64,000 nt of DNA, taken from NCBI RefSeq assembly GCF_900102795.1, contig NZ_FMWG01000001.1:310001-374000 (forward strand), read 5' to 3'. This stretch comes from Epibacterium ulvae (GTDB lineage: Bacteria; Pseudomonadota; Alphaproteobacteria; Rhodobacterales; Rhodobacteraceae). This document shows positions 24,851 through 34,000 of the stretch, in pieces (the first letter of the stretch is position 1; each line of letters starts with the position of its first letter). Made by a program: the position numbers and the translations under genes. The notes below the pieces were generated by a model. It was not told where the DNA came from. It was given only the letters and a program-made list of their open reading frames with translations, and ran no database searches.

Positions 24851-26056
24851 GTGAAGATTGCTTATGTTTTGAACACCTATCCGCAGCCGTCTCATAGTTT
24901 TATCCGTAGAGAATTACATGCCTTAGAGCGGCAAGGGATAGATATTTTACGCCTGCCTATGCGTGCTGCGACCGTGCCGCTTGTCGATCCAGACGATCAG
25001 CTGGAGGCCACGCGGTGTGAATATGTATTGCAAGCAGGCCTACTGCGTTTGCTGTTGGCTTTGTGTTTACAAGCCAAACAGCCCAAACGCCTCTGGAACA
25101 GTCTCAAATTGGCCTTGTCTCTGGGGGGGCGCTCCGATGTTAGCCGGTTGCGTCACCTGATTTACTTGCTCGAAGCTGCATATGTAAAAGAAAGCTGCGC
25201 GGCCTGGGGTGTGCAGCATGTGCATGCGCATTTTGGAACCAATGCAACGGCTGTTGCCATGCTGGTGCAAGAGCTTGGTGGGCCAAGTTATAGTTTTACC
25301 ACCCACGGTCCCGAGGAGTTTGACGCACCACATGCCCTGTCGTTGGGAGAAAAGATCAACCGATCAGCTTTTGCTGTCGCGATTAGCAGTTTTGGGCGCA
25401 GCCAGTTGAGCCGCTGGGCAGACTTTGGCAGCTGGCAACGTTTGAACGTGGTCCACTGTGGCATTGAACCCGCACGATTTTCCGAACCAAAACCGCTGCC
25501 AAAGGGAGATTTGCGCATCGTTGCCATTGGCCGGTTCGTCGAGCAAAAAGGTCAGATGATCTTGATTCAGGCCTTGGCGGAAGTGGTTAAAACCCATCCA
25601 GAAATTCACTTGTCGTTGGTTGGAGATGGTGAAATGCGCCCAGATCTGGAGCGTGCTATTGCCGCAAAAAAGCTGCAAGATCATGTAACTTTGACGGGCT
25701 GGCTGGCCGAAGAAGGTGTGCGCGCTGAACTTGCAAAGTCACACGCGCTTGTTATGCCTTCCTTCGCGGAAGGTCTTCCAATGGTGGTGATGGAAGCAAT
25801 GGCCGCTGCCCGACCTGTCGTTGCCACCTATGTGGCAGGCACGCCTGAGCTGGTTCAACAGGAAGAAACGGGTTGGCTTGTCCCCGCAGGTGATCCGATT
25901 GTTCTGGCGGATGCCTTGAAACAGTTGGCTGGAACTTCACATGAGATGCTTGAAAAGATAGGGCAGCAGGGGCGGTTGCGGGTTTTACAACGTCATGACA
26001 GTGACGTCGAAGCCGCAAAACTGGCTGCTTTATTTCGAAACCACCTCAGCAGTTAA
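24851..26056 (+). CDS. Glycosyltransferase family 4 (GT-B fold), exopolysaccharide synthesis
   Basis: 401 residues from GTG 24851, chosen because GGAG lies eight bases upstream; TTG 24845 is too close to it. The N-terminal motif is MKIAYVLNTYPQPSHSFIRREL. The C-terminal GT-B donor-site motifs are IGRFVEQKGQMILIQAL and the E-x7-E loop in SFAEGLPMVVMEAMAAARPVVAT. It resembles WcaL/AmsK-type transferases. It probably adds a hexose from an NDP-sugar to the lipid-linked repeat in the cytosol. Its TAA and the convergent gene's stop share TTAA at 26053-26056. Confidence 0.88.
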   Translation: MKIAYVLNTYPQPSHSFIRRELHALERQGIDILRLPMRAATVPLVDPDDQLEATRCEYVLQAGLLRLLLALCLQAKQPKRLWNSLKLALSLGGRSDVSRLRHLIYLLEAAYVKESCAAWGVQHVHAHFGTNATAVAMLVQELGGPSYSFTTHGPEEFDAPHALSLGEKINRSAFAVAISSFGRSQLSRWADFGSWQRLNVVHCGIEPARFSEPKPLPKGDLRIVAIGRFVEQKGQMILIQALAEVVKTHPEIHLSLVGDGEMRPDLERAIAAKKLQDHVTLTGWLAEEGVRAELAKSHALVMPSFAEGLPMVVMEAMAAARPVVATYVAGTPELVQQEETGWLVPAGDPIVLADALKQLAGTSHEMLEKIGQQGRLRVLQRHDSDVEAAKLAALFRNHLSS

Positions 26057-26886
26057 CGCCCGCGCGCCCATGTGTTGGTGCTGCGAAACAAAGATGTTTT
26101 CACCGCAAGGCTAACGACAAGGTAGGCGAGAAATGCAAAGGGGCGCTGACATAACAGCTTCAATAGAAGTGTTGCTGAAGGACTATGTTTGTCTTCGTTT
26201 TTAAAGAGCTCAGGGAAATTTGCGCTAAGCTGTGCCACGCCTGCATTTTGTCGCCGCCGCACACGGACCAGATTGCGAAACCCTTCGACCAGCGGCCAGC
26301 TATATGTGGCGGGCACGCAAATGCGTTCTTCTGGTGCAAAGTTCAATCGGGCAAATGTATCATCCGCGATAATGTCTGGCCAGTCTGCCCAACGTGCACG
26401 CCCTGTGCGGTTCATCGCAAACAGGCCAAACCCCGGAACCCCCGTCGTGTAAAAAGGTAAGTTTTGCCACAAACGGCCATATGCATTTGAAAAATGGGTG
26501 ATATTTTGTGCCAATACAGGTCTGCCAGAGCCATAGCGCGGGGTGTCACCTGCAAGCGATTGATATAATTGTGGCAACAGATCCGGACTGACGCGCACGT
26601 CTGCATCTAGATAAACCAGCACATCGCCCTGCGCAGCATGATCTCCAACTGTCAGCGCTGCAAGTTTGCCACCTGTTTCTTGTTCTAAAACGGTGATCTT
26701 CCAACGGCCTGATCCAGCAACAGCGCGCGCGATTTCGGCCGTCTCATCCGTGCATCCATTTGCAAGGACCAGAATTTCGGCGCAAACGCCCTTGGGTAAA
26801 GGCGTACTGTTCAACACTGCAGCGAGGCAGTCTGAAATTTCCGCAGCCTCATTGTGGGCCGGGATCAGTACTGAAAGCTGCGTCAT
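26053..26886 (-). CDS. Glycosyltransferase family 2, last gene of the PKS/NRPS operon
   Basis: 277 residues. GT-A fold: SVLIPAHNEAAEISDCLAAVL, VLANGCTDETAEIA, the DXD motif YLDADVRVSPDLLPQLY and DDTFARLNFAPEERICV. A hydrophobic C-terminal segment (FAFLAYLVVSLAV) may anchor it to the membrane. Its start overlaps the SGNH/GH fusion gene by 4 nt, placing it at the end of the seven-gene coupled operon. The acceptor is unknown. Confidence 0.87.
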   Translation of the reverse strand: MTQLSVLIPAHNEAAEISDCLAAVLNSTPLPKGVCAEILVLANGCTDETAEIARAVAGSGRWKITVLEQETGGKLAALTVGDHAAQGDVLVYLDADVRVSPDLLPQLYQSLAGDTPRYGSGRPVLAQNITHFSNAYGRLWQNLPFYTTGVPGFGLFAMNRTGRARWADWPDIIADDTFARLNFAPEERICVPATYSWPLVEGFRNLVRVRRRQNAGVAQLSANFPELFKNEDKHSPSATLLLKLLCQRPFAFLAYLVVSLAVKTSLFRSTNTWARGR

Positions 26887-29408
26887 TTTGCGGCCTCAAT
26901 TGCGGTCCAGCGTGGGTTTTGATCTGTAAGACTGCGCAGCGCACCCCAGCTGCCCCATTTGCTGGGTGTGTAAACATCAGCATAAGCAGCAAAGAGCTGA
27001 CCACCCGCAGCTTTCCAACCTCGTAGCAGCTCTTGATATAGGGTTCCCATTTCTGCGGTATAGTTGAAATGGGTGAAAAACGCGGTGAGGTTTTCGTCTT
27101 CGACGTTGCTGCCCACACCCACGACATGGCTGCCGCCTTCATACATGATCAGATCCAGATCATATTGTGCAGCGATCTCCACATGATAGGGCAGAATACG
27201 GTCCAGAAAATCTGCTAATGTATCGGCTTCGTCCCCCGAAATGAGCCCATCTCTGAGTTCGATTTGCGCCTGTGCGCTGGCCACATCAAATTGATGTTTT
27301 TGAAGGAAATCAAACAGAGCTTTTCCGTTTAACCCCTTAGCGCGCCCTATTTCTTGGGCATGTTGTCGGCTATCAGAAATCCATGCGCGCACCACGTCGG
27401 CATATTCTGTACGCCCTAGGACGCCGCCAAAATATCCAGTAATAGCATAGGCATCAAAATAGTGATGAGGTTCGCGCCGATCTGCACGTTCCGCTTTCCA
27501 AAGAGGAGCTTTGAGCACGTCTTGCTCTAAGCCCAGCCAACCGGTTTGTGTTGATATGACCCGGACAAGCCGTGTCATATCGTCTGCAAAGATCTCACTC
27601 CAGATTTCGGCCATCTCAGCGGCGCGACCACCATTGAACTGCATCCACAGGTTTTCGCCACTCCAGTGGTTTTGGGCTTGTTGTTCTGCCCACTGTGCTT
27701 GAGTGAACTGCCAATTCCAGACCTCGTTGGAAAACTCAACATAGGCCGTCAGATCTGGATCAAGCAGCTGATGGGTCAGACGCGCGAAATTTCGCATGTA
27801 ACTGTCGTCGCTCATATGCGGCATGGACACCCATGGATCAGCCTTTAAACGGTTTGACAGTTCCATCAGGATTTCTGCCGGTACCCCTGCGCGTGCCCAG
27901 GTGTAGTCGGTGGCCAACGGGCGATCCTCCCAGCCGACCTGTGATGAATCGTTGATGTCCATCCAATCCATAAACCGGAGTGTCGTAAATCCGTCCAGCA
28001 GTTTGAGCCATCTTGGGTTGAACGTCTGCCCATTTGCGTAAAGATCGATATGCTCTTGTTTTACAACGCTGATATCGCGAATGTAATCGCCTGTTCCACG
28101 ACGGTCCGTGCGCTGAATGCGAATGTCGACAAAGCCGGGGCCAGGGGTGAAATCAAACCAGATCTCGCCATTACCGTAGCGTACATTTTCAGCGCGCCCC
28201 GTGACTTCAAGAATACCGTCACCAGAATATTGCAATCTGTACCGACCGGCGAGACTGCGTGCATCTTCGGGGAGGTCTGTCAAAAAGACCGTGCCGATAG
28301 AGCCGAGTTCTGGCGGAATAGAGGTGGGCCAGCCGTTGGGGTCCAGATATCCTGCGGCGCTCAGATCAGCTTCTTCAACCCCTCCCCATTGTCCCGCAAT
28401 ATGCCCGATCCAGGGGCGTGTGGTTTTGAAATGATCCAGAAAGGGCGCTTGTGGTGACCAATCTGCAATTGGAGACAGGTTCATTGCCATAGGTTGCCGG
28501 TAGTCGGCGACCGGCGCAGCTGCTGGAACCTCTTCTGGCAGGAAAGCATTTAAACCAAAATGTGGGGGATCATCAGGTAGCGAACGGACCGCTGATGGCA
28601 AAACGGTGCGGCGTGTGTCATTGCGCGCCGCGCGTTCGGCGATCTCTTGCAAGCGGGCTGCAAGTTCGGCTGAAGGTGCTGGGTACGCCTCGCCCCAGCG
28701 GTTTTTTAGGGCAGCAGGCAGCCCAACTGGGCTGTGCCCGGTCAGTGTTGCGTATTGAAACAGGCTGATAAAATAAAAACCCAGCGGGTTAGGGTGTATG
28801 TCATCCACAAACATGTCGTTTATGCTGTTTACACCCGGGACCGTACCCGCGGTGATGGCATCATCTAGCCGGGCCATTGCCTGCCCTGCTTTTAGCAGTT
28901 GAATATCACCGCCGGTCAATTCGCGTGCTTGTGTGACGGCGGCTTCCCACTTGGGCAAGTCACTTTCCAGGCGTTCCCGCCAGGGCGTGCCCATGCCATC
29001 ATCAAAAGGGATCGGCGTGCCCGTTCCACTGTTCAGGCTGTGCCAAGTTTCTTGCACATAGAAGGTCACATCAGGATTGCCAGTGCGGGCGATCTCATAA
29101 AATTGGGCGATCGCATCGGCGGTGCCGCTCCATTTGAGATGATTGTCGAGCGGGATCGCTTCCGTCACGATCACAGTATCCACGCCTTGGGGCAGTCGCT
29201 CGCGTGCATTGATCCCTTCAGCTTGGTCAGCGTGGGTCCAATTGTAGCTCAGCGGGGCGCCATTGATAATCTGCGCGTCCACTTTTGGCTGGACTTCTAT
29301 GCCCGGCGTTTCAGCAAGCAGTTGTTCCAGCATCGGTGGATTGTCTGGACCAAACAAAGAATGGCCAACAAAAACCACAGATGTGATGAGCGTATTCAGG
29401 TCCATCAA
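26883..29408 (-). CDS. SGNH-like domain fused to a clan-A glycoside-hydrolase-like domain
   Basis: 841 residues. The N-terminal part (1-235) resembles an SGNH/GDSL fold: GHSLFG with Ser17 as candidate nucleophile and DDIHPN with Asp202/His205. It is clearly paralogous to the whole upstream 304-aa protein (shared ETWHSL/ETWHNL, AGQ-MA, GHSPVG/HRSPVG). The C-terminal part (about 455-841) looks like a TIM-barrel hydrolase with the acid/base pair Asn561-Glu562 in VEFSNEVWNW and candidate nucleophile Glu757 in MYEGGSH; a small beta-rich region lies between. No signal peptide is visible, the GHS strand starting at residue 12. It could de-acylate or transfer acyl groups and trim a glycan; substrate unknown. 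It overlaps both neighbours by 4 nt. Confidence 0.7.
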   Translation of the reverse strand: MMDLNTLITSVVFVGHSLFGPDNPPMLEQLLAETPGIEVQPKVDAQIINGAPLSYNWTHADQAEGINARERLPQGVDTVIVTEAIPLDNHLKWSGTADAIAQFYEIARTGNPDVTFYVQETWHSLNSGTGTPIPFDDGMGTPWRERLESDLPKWEAAVTQARELTGGDIQLLKAGQAMARLDDAITAGTVPGVNSINDMFVDDIHPNPLGFYFISLFQYATLTGHSPVGLPAALKNRWGEAYPAPSAELAARLQEIAERAARNDTRRTVLPSAVRSLPDDPPHFGLNAFLPEEVPAAAPVADYRQPMAMNLSPIADWSPQAPFLDHFKTTRPWIGHIAGQWGGVEEADLSAAGYLDPNGWPTSIPPELGSIGTVFLTDLPEDARSLAGRYRLQYSGDGILEVTGRAENVRYGNGEIWFDFTPGPGFVDIRIQRTDRRGTGDYIRDISVVKQEHIDLYANGQTFNPRWLKLLDGFTTLRFMDWMDINDSSQVGWEDRPLATDYTWARAGVPAEILMELSNRLKADPWVSMPHMSDDSYMRNFARLTHQLLDPDLTAYVEFSNEVWNWQFTQAQWAEQQAQNHWSGENLWMQFNGGRAAEMAEIWSEIFADDMTRLVRVISTQTGWLGLEQDVLKAPLWKAERADRREPHHYFDAYAITGYFGGVLGRTEYADVVRAWISDSRQHAQEIGRAKGLNGKALFDFLQKHQFDVASAQAQIELRDGLISGDEADTLADFLDRILPYHVEIAAQYDLDLIMYEGGSHVVGVGSNVEDENLTAFFTHFNYTAEMGTLYQELLRGWKAAGGQLFAAYADVYTPSKWGSWGALRSLTDQNPRWTAIEAAK

Positions 29409-30319
29409 CTCTCCTTTTGGGGATCAAGCCCTGTGCGTTGTGTCGTTTTTACGACATGCCAGACGATCTGTTGAATTTGCTGCGCTGCAGTCTCGCTGAA
29501 AGCGTCTGCTTCTGTCCCATCTTTCCGTTTCAGCAAATGTGGTCGGCCAACCGGTGAGCGATGATAGAGGACGGAATAGTGCGTCAGCGTAACAATATAA
29601 CGGCCGAGATCGTTGATGTGAATTGTATCAAGGCTGCCGTCAGCCTTGCGTTCAAACAGCTGGTCTCGTCGTGTCAGCCCATCAATCTGGCCAGATTCAG
29701 CAGCCCGCACAACCGCTGCCATCACTTGCCCCGCCGGAATGAGATAGACCGGATGATCTGGATTGCGACGGCTGTCAGATCCAAGCACCTGCCTTAACCA
29801 GAGCTTTTCAAGATCATGATCAATGCGTTCCAGCCATCCCGTAGGGTCGTCTAAATTGTGCCAGGTCTCATAAAGATAGATACGGGTTTGCGCATTGCCG
29901 CCACGAGCCAGATTGGCCCAGCGGCGCATATATCGCGCGCTGTTAAAATAGCGGATCGCGTCGCGTAACTCGACCATTTCCGTAAGCACAACAGCGTCAT
30001 AGTCACCAGATCCAATTGCGTCACGAGCAGCGCGAAATCTGGGCGTCGCATTGGTGGTGTCAAAGTCTAATATTTCAATATCAGGCTCCCAATGCGCTTT
30101 TAGGGATGTCCCTGATCCAAGTTGCGCGTGCCAGTTATGCGCTTCAGGTGCAAGCTGGGCCAGCATATGCGGCATTTCCAGACTGACAAGGGAATGACCA
30201 AGGTGAAAGACATTCAGGCCGTGTTCAGGTGCCTGCAAGGTTGGAACGGTAAAGGGGGCAGCCTGTGCCGCGAATGGCAGAAATGCAAAGAAAGACAAGA
30301 GACTGCGACGTGTCATCAT
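29405..30319 (-). CDS. Exported SGNH-like protein with twin-arginine-type leader
   Basis: 304 residues. The N-terminus MMTRRSLLSFFAFLPFAAQA has a twin-arginine-like motif and an AxA cleavage site. The mature part has GHSLVSLEMPHML with Ser43, VVLTEMVELRD, LYETWHNL and DTIHINDLGRY with Asp231/His234, fitting blocks I and V of an SGNH hydrolase though GDS is replaced by GHS. It matches the N-terminal domain of the next gene in motif order and spacing. It lies 2 nt after the phosphopantetheinyl transferase gene. It may be an esterase or acyltransferase acting on the exported product; this is inferred. Confidence 0.7.
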   Translation of the reverse strand: MMTRRSLLSFFAFLPFAAQAAPFTVPTLQAPEHGLNVFHLGHSLVSLEMPHMLAQLAPEAHNWHAQLGSGTSLKAHWEPDIEILDFDTTNATPRFRAARDAIGSGDYDAVVLTEMVELRDAIRYFNSARYMRRWANLARGGNAQTRIYLYETWHNLDDPTGWLERIDHDLEKLWLRQVLGSDSRRNPDHPVYLIPAGQVMAAVVRAAESGQIDGLTRRDQLFERKADGSLDTIHINDLGRYIVTLTHYSVLYHRSPVGRPHLLKRKDGTEADAFSETAAQQIQQIVWHVVKTTQRTGLDPQKES

Positions 30320-30321
30320 TT

Positions 30322-31011
30322 CTATGTCCTCAGTTCGGCCATGGTGACAATCACTCCAGCTCCGATCGCAAAGCGCCCGGAAATTTGATCACCCTTTTGA
30401 AACGGCGCTCTGTCTTGCGTAAAGCTTGCAACAAAGCTCGTATCAGATAACTTGATCTCAACTCGCATTCCATCAAAGCCAAAGAAAGCGTCGCTGATAA
30501 GATATTGGCATTTATAAGCGGCTTCTTTAGCTGAGAAAATAACTTTGGCCAGCTGACCGGGATTGTCTTGCTGTAATAGCCAATCTTGTTCTGTGTCTAA
30601 ACAAATTGCAGGCCACAGATCCCGTTTCAAAGGCGTGTCTTCCTCGACATCCACACCAATTCCGCTCCATTCTGTAGCGGGGGCGACCACGGCCATTGCA
30701 CAGGTTTTCGTATGGCTAATTGATCCAACCACCCCTGTCGGCCACTGCGGTGCACGTGATGGAGCAACAGGGATCGGTTGAGCGGTGATGCCAAGGTCGC
30801 GCATTGCCTGATGTGCTGCTGCACGCCCAGCCGCAAATTCAGCCCGGCGCTTTGGAACCGCTTTGGATGACAAACACGCAAGCTCTTCCGGAAAAGGAGC
30901 TGGTAGGGTGTCGTGTGGCTCCGTGACCGCCAGCCCAATTTTGTCATCAAACAAAGGACGTATCAGCGTATGGCGTTCTTTCGTCCGCGTGCTGGAGTAG
31001 GTCAGCGACAT
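30322..31011 (-). CDS. 4'-phosphopantetheinyl transferase (EntD/Sfp superfamily)
   Basis: 229 residues. The magnesium and CoA-binding signatures are intact: GIGVDVEED (Asp121, Glu123) and FSAKEAAYK (Glu163, Lys167), with GSISHT upstream. It transfers phosphopantetheine from CoA to the serine of carrier domains. Its ATG overlaps the NRPS stop (TGATG), so it is the dedicated activator of the carrier domains of the NRPS (Ser1443) and PKS (Ser1797) in the same operon. Confidence 0.95.
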   Translation of the reverse strand: MSLTYSSTRTKERHTLIRPLFDDKIGLAVTEPHDTLPAPFPEELACLSSKAVPKRRAEFAAGRAAAHQAMRDLGITAQPIPVAPSRAPQWPTGVVGSISHTKTCAMAVVAPATEWSGIGVDVEEDTPLKRDLWPAICLDTEQDWLLQQDNPGQLAKVIFSAKEAAYKCQYLISDAFFGFDGMRVEIKLSDTSFVASFTQDRAPFQKGDQISGRFAIGAGVIVTMAELRT

Positions 31012-34000
31012 CAGGCGCGGGCTTTGCGATTGGCCCGCATCGCGCGACGTTTCGACATTGTTTCGCTACGGGCAGCATGTTCAGCTGTGTTTGTTTCTGC
31101 CGCGTTTTTCGTCGTTTGAGGATCACCCGACAGGTCTTGCAGATGTGTCGCCAGCCCCGACAATGTCGGGAAGCGGAAAATATCGGTGATGGACAGGCTC
31201 TGCAGGTGAAGTTCGGCACGTATGTCGCGGTGTGCTTGAACGGCAAGCAAAGAATGCCCGCCAAGTGCAAAGAAATTATCCTCAGCACCAATGCTTTCTA
31301 CGCCTAAAATTCGGCTCCAGATATTGGCAATTTTTGCTTCGTACCCTGTACTTGGCTCCGCGGGGATGCTGTTACGCGTGCGCGCTGGTTTGGGATCCGG
31401 CAAAGCTTTGCGATCAATTTTTTTGTTCGGAGTCAGGGGGAAGGCTTCTAATGTCACGATGTGACTTGGCACCATAACGTCTGCCAATCGGGTGTTTAAT
31501 GCGTGTTTCAAAGCCTCTTCTTGGATGGCTGCATCGGCGGTGATGTAGCCAATCAGCTTGTCATCGTTGCCAAGTTTGCGGGCAATGACAACAGCACCGG
31601 ACACGCCTTGCTGATCGGCCAATGCGGCCTCAATCTCTCCCAGCTCAATACGCTGTCCACGGATTTTGACCTGATGGTCAGTGCGGCCCAGAAAATCCAG
31701 ACGCCCATCTTCGCGCCAGCGGACCAGATCACCTGTGCGATAGAAGGTTCCCGGGTGCGCCGCGACCTTTGCAAAACGTTCTGCGGTCAGTTCTTCGCGC
31801 TGCCAGTATCCGGCGGTCACACCTGCGCCACCAATAAGCAACTCGCCCGGTGCCCCGATGGGTTGGGGGATCCCTTGAGAATCCAGAACCAAAACAGATG
31901 TATTTGCAATTGGCGTGCCGATATCGGCGATCCCTTTGGGCACATCGCTGATGGTTTGAACGGTGGACCAGATCGTTGTCTCGGTCGGTCCATACATGTT
32001 GTGCAGTTTTGCAGAGGTTGCTGCATGAAGGCTTTGAACCAAATCGCCGGGGAGCGCTTCACCGCCCACCATCAGATGTTGCAAGGTGCCAAGAGCCGCT
32101 GCAGCATTGTCATCCGCTGCAATCATACGTGCCATCGACGGAGTGCATTGCATATGCGTGATCCGATGGCGCAGCAGTTGTGCGGCCAGTGAATAATCGT
32201 CTTCTGCAAGCGCTTGTGGCGCGTTTGACAGGCGAAGCACCTCTGCGAGCGGGGCCAACCCGTCCAACACAACATCCGGTGCGATCCCGTAGTCGATCAA
32301 ACATGCAACCTCATCGACACCAATACGTTTCAGCGCATCAACACGGGTCACGGCATCCTGCACTGTGCCAAACAGACCAGAATCTTCAAAATACCGCTCA
32401 AAGGCAAAGTCGAGAATAGACTCAAGTTCCTCGCCAGACAGGCTGCCAAGATCGACGTCCATAGGATTATTGGCACCCTCAGGGCGTTTAAACGCGGGGA
32501 AAGCCCAAGCGTATTGCTTAATCAATCCAGCTGCAGAGCGCAGGTAATCTTTCATCGGTTCGCGTGCGATCTGACGCGCTGTTTCACGATCAGCGGCCAG
32601 ATAGGTATGTAGCATCAACGTCACTTTGAAACCGGCAGGATCATATCCGGCATCGCGCAGGGCCTGATGGTAGATTTTGATCTTTTCGCCGACTTCTTCA
32701 ATGCTTTGCCCCAATAGGTGGGTCAGGACGTTGGCACCAATCCGTCCAGCCTCACGCCAGGTCTCAGGATTGCCGGCAGTTGTCACCCAGACCGGCAGCT
32801 CTTTTGAGACCGGGCGTGGTTGCGACAAAACACTATGAGTGCTGCCATCCTTGCGGGGGAAGGCCACGTGCTCACCACGCCAGAGTTTGCGCACGGTTTC
32901 GATGCTCTCAAACAAGGCGGGTTTGTTTGCAGGCGGTGTGTTTTCAGGACGTAGGATGAAATCGTCCGGCTGCCAACCCGACGCAAAACCAATTCCAGCG
33001 CGCCCATTGGTGAGATTGTCAATCACCGCCCATTCTTCAGCGATACGTGCCGCATGATGAAGCGGCGCGACACAGGAACCGGCACGCACACCAATATTCT
33101 GCGTGACCGCAGCCACAGCCGCGCCAGTTACAGACGGATTGGGGTAGGGGCCACCAAAGGCATGGAAATGGCGTTCGGGTGTCCAAACAGCATTAAAACC
33201 GTGTTGGTCCGCAAATTTGGCACCTTCCAGCAAAAGTTCATATTTCTTAGGACCAGCGCCGTCATCATTGCCCCAGTAAAACAGATTAAAGTCCATTTTC
33301 CGGTCTGTTTGGCGAATGGGGGCATTGGAAAGCTGCAAGCGACTTTCATCACTGGAGAGAACCAGTTTGAATCCGCGAGATAGCGTCCAGAACAGTTCCA
33401 GCACAGAGATGTCAAAGGACAAACTTGTCACAGCAAGCCAGCTGTCACCTGCCTGATGGGGGATGCGTTGATCCATGCCAGCAAAGAAGTTGGCTACATT
33501 TGAATGACGCACCATGACGCCCTTGGGCAAGCCGGTCGATCCAGACGTGTAGATCAGATAGGCCAGCGTGTTGCCGCTCGCGTCACTTGTAACGTTTGTC
33601 GCGTCGCTCAGATCTAACTGATCAACCTCCAGCACTTTTGCGCTATGTACTGGGAGCTTATCCTTAAGTGCGGATTGTGAAAGGATAACCTTGGCACCAC
33701 AGTCTGAGATAAAATGCGCAATACGGTCGGCTGGATAGGCCGGATCGAGGGGTACATACGCACCGCCTGCCTTTAAGACCCCCAGCGCTGCAATCACCAG
33801 ATCTGGTGAGCGGCGTACGTAAATACCAACCGGATCTCCAGCGCAGACGCCTTCGGTCTGAAGTTTGCGTGCCAGATCATTCGCACGCGCATTCAGACTG
33901 CTATAGCTCAGCGTCTCACCTTCAAAGACCAAGGCTGTTGCGTCAGGTGTCCGTGCGACTTGCGCTTCAAATGCAGCATGAATGGTCTGATCTGCATCAA

